Virus record (IMG/VR): IMGVR_UViG_3300036945_000258
Span: 1 to 28,711 of that record
Length of the DNA: 28,711 bases
Direction: 5' to 3' (one strand)
From: a virus
Below the pieces are notes generated by a model. That model saw only the letters and a list, made by a program, of their open reading frames with translations, did not search any database and had not been told where the DNA came from. A program made the translations under genes and the position numbers. The first letter of the stretch is position 1. The number at the start of each line of letters is the position of its first letter. Positions 19,319 through 27,000 of the stretch are shown in pieces.

Positions 19319-21617
19319 ACCCTCGCACGCGGGCGATAATCTCAGCGGCAGAGGGTGCGGGTAGGTCAACGACCCGGCGAGCGTCAGACTTAGACCCGAC
19401 GAAATCAGGCGCGGCGTAGCAGTGCCTTTTCGTTCTGGCCTCCCGGGCGTGACACAGGCCGAGGTCATGCCAGCCGGCCTCGCGGAAGGCGTGTAGCAGG
19501 GCCTGAACGTGCAGCCGCACGGCGGCGGGGGCGCTGGGTTGCAGTTCCTCGACCACCGACTGCCACGGAGCACCAACCACGCCACGCGCAAACGGACCGG
19601 CACGGTCGTTCAACTGGGTCATCAGCCACGATTCGGCCGGCGACATACCCGCGCCCAGCATGATCAGCTTAGCCTCGGTCATCAGCGGGGGCGCACCGGG
19701 GTTCCACTGGGTCACATCACGGGCGTGCAGCCAGGCGGCCACCGCCGCCAGGCCACCGGCCCCGTACCAATCCCACAATGCTTTGGCCTCAGCGGGCGGC
19801 ATGATGGAGGCCTCGCTCCAGAGGACGAGCCAGCGACGGTCGTCGGAGGGCAAGGTGATCGCGGCGCGCTCGTTCGAGAACGCCAAAACGAGGAGCTTAT
19901 TGGCGGCATCGTAGGGGTGCAGGCCCTTGCGCTGGATCGAGATCAGATCAGGAGGCGCGGCCAGCAAGGGCTTGAGTCGGTTCTCAAGGGCCCGGCGGTC
20001 GCTGGCCTCAGTCTGGCGAAGCTCGTTCAAGACCAGCACCTCGCTCTCAAAGGCGTAACCCCATTGGGAATGGATCTCTTCGTTGCGGACGGTCGCCACG
20101 TTCGTGCGACCTTCGCCACCGATGGCCCACAGGAACGGGGTCCAAAGACTATCCTTACCCGCGCCAGGCTTGCCAGCGTGCAGGACACCGTGATTAATCT
20201 TGACACCGGGGTGCTGCACCTTCCAAGCCATGATGTTAAATACATGCTCACGCTCGGCATGGTCGGGGATCATCTTCTCGGCGTGGGCCAGCCACAGGGA
20301 CACGTCGCCGCCAGTAGGGCGGGGGCGACCGTCCTGCCACTTGTTGCCGTACACGCCACCGGAGCGGGCGACGAGGACCGACTCGCCGGGGGCGTAGGCG
20401 ATACCGTCCAACACCCGTCCCCCTTTATCTTGCCGGTGCTCGTCGTAGCAGACCGACGCTTCAATCTTGGGGTTCTTGCCGTGGATGGACCGGCACGACA
20501 CATGCCGGAACAAGGCGTTAAAGTTGCTCCGCGTGAACTGGCGGCGCTCGCGCATGTCAAAAAACGCATCGTCCGACACGACGTAGGCGAAACGAGCCCA
20601 CCAATCGGCCTTCTCAGTACGGGCGGCCTCGGCACGGTCAACCTCCGCGACCACCAAAGCAACAGCGCCGGCCAGCGCAGGAGGAGGCGTCAGGCGGCCA
20701 ATCGTGGCGGCCATAGCTTGCTGGAGCAACTCGTCCCGCAGGCCAGGCGTGTGACGGGGGCCACCCTCAGAGGCGACCCACTCAAGGAACCAAGACGAGC
20801 CCAGATCGACGCAGTGCGAGTGCAGGCAGCAGTACGCCCGCCCGCTGGGCAGGTAACGGCCCTCGGGGTTGCCGTCAGTGTGCGAGGCGGCGTTGGGGCA
20901 CTGTACACCCATCCAGCCCTCGGGGTTAGGACGGGACAGCACCAGCCCGCGCTCCGACAACCACGCGGCGACATCATCAGCGCCATCGTCGGACAGGCGC
21001 ACGGGGCGGGGGCCAAGCGACTCGACCACCTCGGGGGTGACGCCGAGACTGTCACAGATCTGGGACAGAGTGTAATCACGGTCGGGGTGGAACTCGACCA
21101 GCCGAGCGGCGAAGCCGTCCCGGCCAGGCTTCAGGTTGACGCTACCCGGCAGGCGGAAGTTGCGGACGGGGTTTGTTGCGCCGGGGTCGGTGTAGCCCGC
21201 CGCCGCGATGGCCTTGATCGCGCCAGCGAACTCCAGCTTGGTCGGCTGTTCGCTGAACGCATAGCCCCACTGATAATTGTCCGGCGAGGTCTCCATGATC
21301 CAGGTCGGCGGCAAGGCGGGCGTCTTGCTCTTGGTGCCAACGTCGTCCAGCATCATCACCAGGACGTACTCGCAACACGCGGCGCTGGCGCTGGGGCGCC
21401 CCGCATCGAAACGGTCGATGATGAAGCTGGCAGTGTTGCCGAACCACGCCTCGCCGTCCTTGACGCCCCGCGTCGGCAGGAACGCCGGCCAAGTCGCCTT
21501 GACCGCGCCGTCGGCATGCAGTTGCAACTCACCATCGACGCGCTTAGGCGTCTGACGGACGATCAGTGCTGTCTCACCCTCGGGGGCCAGACCGGCCAGG
21601 TATTCGATGAAATTCAT
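19317..21617 (-). CDS. Primase-helicase (RepB/AEP-like primase plus SF3-type helicase)
   Basis: The 766-residue product joins a primase and a helicase. Residues 80-185 resemble the archaeo-eukaryotic primase fold of RepB-type proteins (VLVMMLDDVGTKSK, TWIMETSPDNYQWGYAF, then VRNFRLPGSVNLKPG). Residues 240-269 hold clustered Cys and His (CPNAASH and CCLHSHC), likely a zinc-binding linker. The helicase half (DUF5906-like) has Walker A GKPGAGKDS at 482-490, a Walker B-like VLVLNE ending at 532, and FSNE near 580. AGGAAT precedes the ATG. It would unwind and prime phage DNA, working with the PolA two genes upstream. It is last in the replication operon, and no separate initiator gene is seen here, so it may bind the origin itself. 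Confidence 0.85.
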   Translation of the reverse strand: MNFIEYLAGLAPEGETALIVRQTPKRVDGELQLHADGAVKATWPAFLPTRGVKDGEAWFGNTASFIIDRFDAGRPSASAACCEYVLVMMLDDVGTKSKTPALPPTWIMETSPDNYQWGYAFSEQPTKLEFAGAIKAIAAAGYTDPGATNPVRNFRLPGSVNLKPGRDGFAARLVEFHPDRDYTLSQICDSLGVTPEVVESLGPRPVRLSDDGADDVAAWLSERGLVLSRPNPEGWMGVQCPNAASHTDGNPEGRYLPSGRAYCCLHSHCVDLGSSWFLEWVASEGGPRHTPGLRDELLQQAMAATIGRLTPPPALAGAVALVVAEVDRAEAARTEKADWWARFAYVVSDDAFFDMRERRQFTRSNFNALFRHVSCRSIHGKNPKIEASVCYDEHRQDKGGRVLDGIAYAPGESVLVARSGGVYGNKWQDGRPRPTGGDVSLWLAHAEKMIPDHAEREHVFNIMAWKVQHPGVKINHGVLHAGKPGAGKDSLWTPFLWAIGGEGRTNVATVRNEEIHSQWGYAFESEVLVLNELRQTEASDRRALENRLKPLLAAPPDLISIQRKGLHPYDAANKLLVLAFSNERAAITLPSDDRRWLVLWSEASIMPPAEAKALWDWYGAGGLAAVAAWLHARDVTQWNPGAPPLMTEAKLIMLGAGMSPAESWLMTQLNDRAGPFARGVVGAPWQSVVEELQPSAPAAVRLHVQALLHAFREAGWHDLGLCHAREARTKRHCYAAPDFVGSKSDARRVVDLPAPSAAEIIARVRG

Positions 21618-21626
21618 GCTCTATTC

Positions 21627-22328
21627 CTACAGTGAGCAGACGCGGCAAGCTGCGCCCTTTTTGTATTCGCGCAGCTTCCGCCCACTGGCGAATTCCGCAC
21701 CTAAGGATTCCAGATCCGCAGGCCATGTGTCGCGACCGGGACTGCGGAACGTGGCGCCTATTTGTTTTTCCAGCGCAACGCCCCGCGCCCAATGAACGGG
21801 ATAGTTGTTGTATAGATCACGCCATTCGCCCAGTCGTTGGTACGGGCACAGGGCGCAATCAGTGCGCTTAGGTATGGCGACGCCGCGCTGGCTAAGGTAC
21901 GCCCACACATCGGCCTCTTTCCAGCCCCACTCACGCATCGGGAATCGTATCGCCATGTCCTCGCCGTAAATCCCTTTACGCTCTTCTTCGTCGGCGCGCA
22001 GGCCAACGTACAGCACTGACCCCGGCGGCAGTTCAGCCATGTAATCAATGGTCGGCTCGATCTTTAGCACGCGGGTACACCACCGCGCAAACACGCTGGG
22101 CAGCATGTTCATCTGCTCAATGGTGCCTTCTAGGTCTTTGTCGTAGCGCACGCGGATGATCGGCTTGCCAAGCATCTGCTCCAGTTTGGCCCAATGCGCC
22201 ACCATTTCTGGCAGTTCGTTGCCGGTTTCATTGCAGATATATTCGTATTCACGCGGCTCAATTTCGGCCAACCGCAACGCCAACGCGGTTGAATCTTTGC
22301 CGCCGGACAGGCCAACAATATGTTTCAT
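21627..22328 (-). CDS. PAPS-reductase-like PP-loop protein
   Basis: The 233-residue product belongs to the PAPS reductase / adenine-nucleotide alpha-hydrolase-like group. The PP-loop SGGKDS is at residues 8-13, followed by NETGNELP, a RWCTRVLK segment, GLRADEEER and RFPMREWGWKEADVWAYL, all characteristic. Six cysteines stand out: C32, C84, C158 and C161 (CALC), and C228 and C231 (CRVC), which could carry an iron-sulfur cluster. The ATG overlaps the polymerase stop (ATGA). Family members act on sulfate, thiolate tRNA, or make DNA phosphorothioates (DndC). Lack of dnd partners and the replication context leave the substrate open. Confidence 0.88.
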   Translation of the reverse strand: MKHIVGLSGGKDSTALALRLAEIEPREYEYICNETGNELPEMVAHWAKLEQMLGKPIIRVRYDKDLEGTIEQMNMLPSVFARWCTRVLKIEPTIDYMAELPPGSVLYVGLRADEEERKGIYGEDMAIRFPMREWGWKEADVWAYLSQRGVAIPKRTDCALCPYQRLGEWRDLYNNYPVHWARGVALEKQIGATFRSPGRDTWPADLESLGAEFASGRKLREYKKGAACRVCSL

Positions 22329-24307
22329 TTCCCGTATCTTTCCATTGTTTTAATTTCAATACCAAGCGGCAAGCCAGCCGCCCAGCTAGGCGGCGTGGTC
22401 ATCACGCGCTGCATTAGCTCAGTCGTGCCCTCGGGGTCGTCCGTCTCGCAGACCACTTCGTCGTGAACGTGCAGGACAGCCTCGGGCAGCGCCCGCAGCG
22501 CCTCACGCAGCAGGTCATGCGCCGTGGCTTGGACGACGTTCTCGCAGGCCAGCCCCGGCCACAGACGGGCGCGGGGCCATTCTTTGGCGTCAGCAGCAGG
22601 CTTCCAGCTAGCCTTGGCGTAGCTGATACCATCGGCGTCGAGTCTTGCATGGGGGTAGCAGAGGATACGCCCACTCGGGAGCGAATACCATAGGTGGGCG
22701 CTGTCAAAGAAGTAGGACACGCGGCCCGCCTTGAACTCCACGCCTTTCTTGCGCATCGCGGCGGTGTAGGCCCGCTCTAGGTCCGACCAGAAGGTGACGG
22801 CCCACGGGTTAGCCCGCCGCCAGGCGTGGACCATCCGCTTGGCCTCGGGCTCCGGCATCGCCAAGCCGTAGATGCGGCCCATAGCGGCGAAGGCGCCAAC
22901 GCCACCCGCGAAGCCGCAGGCGAGTTCTTGCACCTTCCCGATCTGGCGTTGCCCCGCCGCAACAGCGTCCTCGGCCTCGTAGCCGGCCAGGATGGCATCG
23001 TAGGGGCGCCCGAACGTGGCGCTGGCGTTGACGATGTAGGCGTCCAGCCCAGCAGCGAACGCGGCCAGCTTGGTCTTGCCAGTAGGCGTACCGGCCAGCC
23101 ACGGGTTTACCCGGCCCTCGATGGCGGACCAGTCGGCCACCACGAACTGCTTACCCGGCGCTGGGATCAGTGCGGGGCGCAGCATCCCCTTCAGAACGTC
23201 GGTGACGCGCTTGCCGAACTCAGGAACGATCTGATGCCCCCGGACCATTGCATGCCGCGCTGCTTGTGGATTCTTGGCGGTCTTGCGGGCGAAATTATGA
23301 ACTTGCAGCCCGTATGAACTGGCCCGACCCGTTGCAGCGCCACCAGAGAAAACGAACGCCCCGCGCACACGGTGATCTTCGACATCCGCAAGGTCGGCCA
23401 TACGGACGAACTTGGCGACCGAACTTGCCCAAAGGTCGTCAGCGCACTGGATGACTGTCGCCGCAGCATAGGGTACTTCATCAGGGTTTTCCTCAGACAG
23501 GATCAGTAGTGCGGCACGAACGGACTTGTCGATGGACTGCTTGCCCTCGTCGGTAGTCATCAGACGACGCGCCTCGGGGCCTACGCGGTCCCAGACCCAC
23601 TCACGCATTTTGGGCGAACGTACTGAGGTGATCTCGCCCTCGGTCACCTCGACCACCTCGGCCTCGATAGCGGCCAGTTCCTGCGCGGCGTAAGCCTGCG
23701 CGGCCTTGGCGAGGTCTACGTCCACCAGCACGCCCCTTGCGTTTATCCTGGCATTAACGTGGTAGTCGGCCAGTTCTTGCTCAGACAACGGGCGCATGGC
23801 CTGCGACACAGCCCGCATGGCGCGAACGTCTTGCATCGCGTATTCGCCGAGTTCGGCCAGCACTTTAAGATCTTTACTGAACGGGGGCATACAGCACAGC
23901 CGAATCAACTGCTTACCGCGATGATCCTTGCGCATGTTTGCGCCAGCGAACCGGCCAACGTCTTCTAAGCCGCCGGGTCCGCAGTTAGCCCGAGCCTGCG
24001 CAGCGGTGCAATACCAGCGCTCCAGAGCAGGCTCGGCTAGCCCGTAGTCTGGGCACACCACATACCAAGTAAGCAGCCGATCAAACTCTTCATTGTGAGC
24101 GCGTATCTGGCCGCCGTTTTTGAAATAGTCTGCTAGCCGCTGAGGCACAGGCTCATGCGCCCACCATAGTTGAACGTCTTCATCGTCAAACGCATACGCC
24201 GCGCACAGCATCTTGGTGCTGGGATGCTGCGCGTATTGATACGCGCCATGTTTGACCAGATCACACTCGCTCTGAGACTCGTAGTCCAGCCAAAGGGTGT
24301 CAGACAT
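22325..24307 (-). CDS. Family A DNA polymerase with 3'-5' exonuclease domain
   Basis: The 660-residue product replicates phage DNA. The exonuclease domain shows LWLDYES (D8 and E10), AHNEEFDRL (N72 and D76) and EYAMQDVRAM (Y156 and D160). The polymerase domain shows motif A VVADWSAIEGR (D392), motif B RQIGKVQELACGFAGG (R454, K458) and motif C HVHDEVV (H615, D616, E617). The residue at K+4, equivalent to E. coli Phe762, is leucine (L462), and K+8, equivalent to Tyr766, is phenylalanine (F466). There is no 5'-3' nuclease domain. It overlaps the HNH gene by eight bases upstream and the PP-loop gene by four downstream. Confidence 0.95.
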   Translation of the reverse strand: MSDTLWLDYESQSECDLVKHGAYQYAQHPSTKMLCAAYAFDDEDVQLWWAHEPVPQRLADYFKNGGQIRAHNEEFDRLLTWYVVCPDYGLAEPALERWYCTAAQARANCGPGGLEDVGRFAGANMRKDHRGKQLIRLCCMPPFSKDLKVLAELGEYAMQDVRAMRAVSQAMRPLSEQELADYHVNARINARGVLVDVDLAKAAQAYAAQELAAIEAEVVEVTEGEITSVRSPKMREWVWDRVGPEARRLMTTDEGKQSIDKSVRAALLILSEENPDEVPYAAATVIQCADDLWASSVAKFVRMADLADVEDHRVRGAFVFSGGAATGRASSYGLQVHNFARKTAKNPQAARHAMVRGHQIVPEFGKRVTDVLKGMLRPALIPAPGKQFVVADWSAIEGRVNPWLAGTPTGKTKLAAFAAGLDAYIVNASATFGRPYDAILAGYEAEDAVAAGQRQIGKVQELACGFAGGVGAFAAMGRIYGLAMPEPEAKRMVHAWRRANPWAVTFWSDLERAYTAAMRKKGVEFKAGRVSYFFDSAHLWYSLPSGRILCYPHARLDADGISYAKASWKPAADAKEWPRARLWPGLACENVVQATAHDLLREALRALPEAVLHVHDEVVCETDDPEGTTELMQRVMTTPPSWAAGLPLGIEIKTMERYGK

Positions 24308-24686
24308 GGGCCAAATCCTTACGTTTTGTGTGCCAATGTCTTTGCTCGTAAGTGTGAATGTGGTGACAGTTTGAACAAAGCACTTCGCATTTAGCGATTT
24401 CTGCCATCAGTTTCTGCCATGCTTTTTTTGAGTCTTGACTCACACAAAAAAGTTTTTCGCCGTGAATGTGGTTGAACTCAAGCGCCGCAGGATGAGCGTT
24501 AAATCCGCAATTAGAACAACCACGATCGGTTTTTATTTTGTTGAGTAAATCTTTACGCTTTTTTTGATACGCGCGAGTGAGTATTTTTTTGCTCGGTGAC
24601 GAACTTCTACACTTTGACCCGCAATAAATTTGCCAAGGCAAAGTAAACGTAAAACCCGCGCCGCAAGTTTTGCACAGCTTCTGCAT
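24300..24686 (-). CDS. HNH endonuclease with zinc-ribbon start
   Basis: The 128-residue product starts with a zinc-ribbon-like motif (C5-x2-C8 and C22-x3-C26). A basic linker follows, then an HNH core: C57-x2-C60, LEFNHIHGEK (N72, H73), and LCSNCHHIHT (C104-x2-C107 with N106, H108 and H109). The gene is A/T-rich against its neighbours (23 of 60 bases GC at 24541-24600), with long A and T runs, and overlaps the polymerase start, so it looks like an invasive gene placed between the replication genes. GGGGTG before the ATG is a weak Shine-Dalgarno. A stand-alone homing role is likely; a role in packaging or resolving DNA is possible. Confidence 0.85.
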   Translation of the reverse strand: MQKLCKTCGAGFTFTLPWQIYCGSKCRSSSPSKKILTRAYQKKRKDLLNKIKTDRGCSNCGFNAHPAALEFNHIHGEKLFCVSQDSKKAWQKLMAEIAKCEVLCSNCHHIHTYEQRHWHTKRKDLAHV

Positions 24687-24704
24687 GTGAACACCCCAAA
24701 CAAA

Positions 24705-24781
24705 AAGCCCTGTTCTGCACTCTCACCCAAAGCGGGCGTTGGCGGACCTGCAAGGTGCAGGCAGAGTGCAGAACAGGGCTT
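24705..24781 (-). repeat. 19-bp perfect inverted repeat with nested hairpin
   Basis: AAGCCCTGTTCTGCACTCT at 24705-24723 is exactly complementary to 24763-24781. The 39-base loop holds a second hairpin, CCTGCA with TGCAGG (24747-24761). Leftward transcripts end the stem in CTTTTTG, so it can act as a terminator 18 bases before the HNH start codon. A 19-bp stem with a branched loop is far longer than a usual terminator, so it may be a structured RNA, a protein-binding cruciform or an insertion scar. Confidence 0.85.
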
Positions 24782-24820
24782 ACCTTGAATGCGCCGCCAA
24801 GCGCAGGTGTAGTGTAGGAC

Positions 24821-24845
24821 ATAAAAACGGGGGCCGTAGCCCCCG
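24821..24845 (-). terminator. Intrinsic terminator inside the replication operon
   Basis: Reading leftward, CGGGGGC pairs with GCCCCCG around TACG (24828-24845), then GTTTTTAT. It follows the stop of the 24856 gene by 11 bases and precedes the long inverted repeat, so transcription into HNH and polymerase must pass two potential terminators. Confidence 0.78.
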
Positions 24846-24855
24846 CCCCTCTCAG

Positions 24856-25497
24856 TTAGACCGCAACGCGGCGACGGCGTGCGGGCGCGGCTTCCACCTC
24901 CACCTCGGGCTCGTCACCACCCATACCGACCCACGACTGAACGTCGAAGACCGGCGTGTAGACGCGCCCGTAGCTCTTGTGGGCGTAATGGTCCTTTGCC
25001 AGCTTGACCACCGGCACGGGCGCCGTCTGGTCCTTATCGACTTGGGTGGCAATCGCCACCGCCAGCGCCTGCACGGCCCGCTTGCCGCCCACCGAGGTAG
25101 TGGAGTAGCGCGCTTCCATGCCGGCGTCAGCGCCGCTGGTGCACTTGAGCGAGAACCCGACTTGCGGCTCCCACCCACGCTTCGCGCCGGGAGGCGCCGC
25201 GTCAACCTCGGGCAGAGGCTGGGTCACTGGACCCATCTTCTCACCGAGAACGTCGCCCTCGCCCCATGCGATGAAGCCATGCACGAAGGAGAACGGGTTG
25301 ACGGCCCAGAGGCTGCCGTCTTCGACTTCTTCTTGCTCGGCCCCGTAGACCCAGTGGCCCGTCTTGTCCATTTTGATGATGACGGTCGTGGAACCGACAT
25401 CAGGCGCGATGGCGCGAAGGGCCGTGGTCAGGGACGCAACTGCCGGCAGGCCGGCTTGAGAGAACACAGTCATAGAGGACACGATTGAACCTTTCAT
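24856..25497 (-). CDS. Unrecognised replication-operon protein
   Basis: The product is 213 residues. It is beta-rich in the first half (STTVIIKMDKTGHWVYGAEQ, then VNPFSFVHGFIAWGEGDVLG) and ends with a short acidic then arginine-rich tail (DEPEVEVEAAPARRRRVAV). A conserved-looking pattern near residues 170-195 is LAKDHYAHKSYGRVYTPVFD. In related phage clusters the gene next to DUF2800 is often DUF2815, an ssDNA-binding-type protein. This sequence does not show the DUF2815 start and I cannot assign it. A single-strand-binding or nuclease-partner role is inferred from position and the coupled ATGA start. The function is unknown. Confidence 0.72.
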   Translation of the reverse strand: MKGSIVSSMTVFSQAGLPAVASLTTALRAIAPDVGSTTVIIKMDKTGHWVYGAEQEEVEDGSLWAVNPFSFVHGFIAWGEGDVLGEKMGPVTQPLPEVDAAPPGAKRGWEPQVGFSLKCTSGADAGMEARYSTTSVGGKRAVQALAVAIATQVDKDQTAPVPVVKLAKDHYAHKSYGRVYTPVFDVQSWVGMGGDEPEVEVEAAPARRRRVAV

Positions 25498-26612
25498 TGG
25501 AGTTTAGAGAGGGCCGCAGTCAACTGCTGCCCGATGAGAACCACCGCTGACCGGGGATCACTCTCCGGGGCGATGGTGTTGCCACTGCTAACCGCCACCA
25601 CCTGATCGGTGGGGAAGTCAACCTTGGCCTTCTTTGCCACCTTCTCGGCTTGAGCAGGTGACAGAAGTTCCTTCTTGAAGATGTCGTCAGCGCCAAGGCC
25701 AACGGCCATCAGCGCCTGCTCGGCCTTGGCCTCATCGACCCACTGGCGCGTCGCACGCTTCGATACTAATTTATACCCCGGCACAGGGATACTTTTCTCA
25801 AGCCGCTGCATTGCCAGCGCCCGAGCGTCGCCGATAAAGCCTTCCAGCTTCTCGGCCAGCGCCAGCGCACGGCCCAAGTCCTCGTCGCTGATGCCGGTCA
25901 GGGCCGTTTGGATAGCGCGGTCGATGGCGCCGGTCATCTTAGGGCAGACGGGCTTCGCCGTACACCAGCGGCACCAATCGCCGATTTCGAGAGGCGCGTC
26001 GGGCTTGGCTGACAGCTTAACCGCATTGACGAGGTCACGCTCAAACTGGTCTACCCGCGCCCAAGTGGTCACCCAGCGGCGGATGACGGGGAACTGCACG
26101 ATGATGATCTCGACCTCGCGGGTGTCCTGAGCGGCCCACTGAACGCTGCTGGTCTTCTTAGCCGCCGCAGCGTAGAACAGACCCTGCTCGTTTTCTTCAG
26201 CGCCGACTACCACGCCGTCACCGAACTTCCAGTCGAGGATGACGCAACGGTCACCGATTTTGCCGACCAGATCCACGTTGCCGAACACGCCTTCCAGCGC
26301 GGCCACGCCCTCAAACTCGACCTGAACCTCCTGCGCGAAGTTCATCTCGCCCTTGGGGTCGATCTGGTCCAGGGCGTTAACGCAGAACGTCAGCTTCTCG
26401 ACCTGCGCCTCTGTCAGGCTGACGTCAGCGCGAATAGCGCCCATCACGTCCTCGGTCCCGAGCAGGCGGTCCATGCAGTTGTGCAGCATGGTGCCCTCGG
26501 CGGCGTACTTGCTCTCGATCTGCGGCGGCATACGCCGCACCAGCGCCACGCTGCCAGGGCAGTTGATGACCCGCTTGGCGGTTGACCCGCCGACTACTTT
26601 ACTGTGCTGCAT
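25494..26612 (-). CDS. RecB/Cas4-like PD-(D/E)XK nuclease (DUF2800)
   Basis: The 372-residue product matches DUF2800, a RecB-family nuclease group. Visible motifs are EGTMLH (G40, H44), GNVDLVG (D114), ILDWKFGDG (D127 and K129) and QGLFY (Q143 and Y147). Four cysteines, C18 and the C-terminal C214-x2-C217-x5-C223, match the spacing of the iron-sulfur cluster found in Cas4 and AddB. The ATG follows AAAGGAGAG and a strong leftward promoter, so this gene leads the replication operon. It probably acts on DNA ends in replication or recombination. It is coupled to the next gene by ATGA. Confidence 0.88.
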   Translation of the reverse strand: MQHSKVVGGSTAKRVINCPGSVALVRRMPPQIESKYAAEGTMLHNCMDRLLGTEDVMGAIRADVSLTEAQVEKLTFCVNALDQIDPKGEMNFAQEVQVEFEGVAALEGVFGNVDLVGKIGDRCVILDWKFGDGVVVGAEENEQGLFYAAAAKKTSSVQWAAQDTREVEIIIVQFPVIRRWVTTWARVDQFERDLVNAVKLSAKPDAPLEIGDWCRWCTAKPVCPKMTGAIDRAIQTALTGISDEDLGRALALAEKLEGFIGDARALAMQRLEKSIPVPGYKLVSKRATRQWVDEAKAEQALMAVGLGADDIFKKELLSPAQAEKVAKKAKVDFPTDQVVAVSSGNTIAPESDPRSAVVLIGQQLTAALSKLQ

Positions 26613-26640
26613 AGGACTCTCCTTTACCGTTGAGGCCTCC

Positions 26641-26668
26641 AGTGTAGCCGCAAGAAAAGTCTTGTCAA
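26641..26668 (-). promoter_or_regulatory. Leftward promoter of the replication operon
   Basis: Reading leftward, TTGACA (26663-26668), a 16-base spacer and TACACT (26641-26646) precede the DUF2800 gene and its AAAGGAGAG. It overlaps the rightward promoter at the -35 boxes, so the two operons may compete for polymerase. Confidence 0.72.
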
Positions 26669-26690
26669 CAACTTTCTGTTAGTGTAAAGT
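26662..26690 (+). promoter_or_regulatory. Rightward promoter of the VRR-NUC/helicase operon
   Basis: TTGTCA (26662-26667), a 17-base spacer and TAAAGT (26685-26690) predict a start about seven bases on, at or next to the ATG at 26698. No Shine-Dalgarno precedes that ATG, in line with a leaderless mRNA. It shares its -35 sequence with the leftward promoter. Confidence 0.6.
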
Positions 26691-26697
26691 TCTGGAC

Positions 26698-27000
26698 ATG
26701 GAGAAACAGAAATTTTTGGAGCGCGACATCGAGGCGTACTTGGTGCGCCGTGTTAAGGAGCGCGGCGGCAAGGCGTACAAGTTCGTGAGCCCCACGAACC
26801 GGGGCGTGGCTGACCGGCTGGTCGTGCTGCCAAGCGGGCAAGTCTGGTTCGTTGAGGTCAAGACCGAAGGCGGGCGCGTGTCGCCGCTACAGCGCATCTT
26901 CGCGGAAGAGGTCAAGGTGCTAGGGTGCAACTACGCACTGGTGTGGTCTAAGGAGGACATCGATGCTTTCGTTGCGCCCAGTTCAAGAAACGGCTGCTGA
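26698..27000 (+). CDS. VRR-NUC domain nuclease
   Basis: The 100-residue product is a stand-alone VRR-NUC, a PD-(D/E)XK nuclease fold. The core motifs are present: IEAYLVRRVKERGGKAYKFV, GVADRLVVLPSG with D39, WFVEVKTEGGRVSPLQ with E53-x-K55 and Q65. Stand-alone phage VRR-NUC proteins are thought to cut DNA junctions or flaps. It is first in the rightward operon and overlaps the helicase gene by 38 bases. This pairing with a SNF2 helicase is frequent in phages. No Shine-Dalgarno is seen; the promoter placement favours leaderless translation. Confidence 0.92.
   Translation: MEKQKFLERDIEAYLVRRVKERGGKAYKFVSPTNRGVADRLVVLPSGQVWFVEVKTEGGRVSPLQRIFAEEVKVLGCNYALVWSKEDIDAFVAPSSRNGC

Noticed and set aside
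19509-21635. 708-codon open frame on the plus strand
   Set aside because: It lies wholly antisense to the primase-helicase gene, whose motifs are clear; GC-rich codon use leaves this frame open, and its translation shows no domain or Shine-Dalgarno support.
21627-22328. Dnd-type phosphorothioation defence system
   Set aside because: Only one PP-loop gene is present; no DndA, B, D or E, nor restriction partners were seen, so only the enzyme family is claimed.
24724-24762. tRNA or small RNA gene in the loop of the long inverted repeat
   Set aside because: The loop has only one short hairpin and no cloverleaf pattern.
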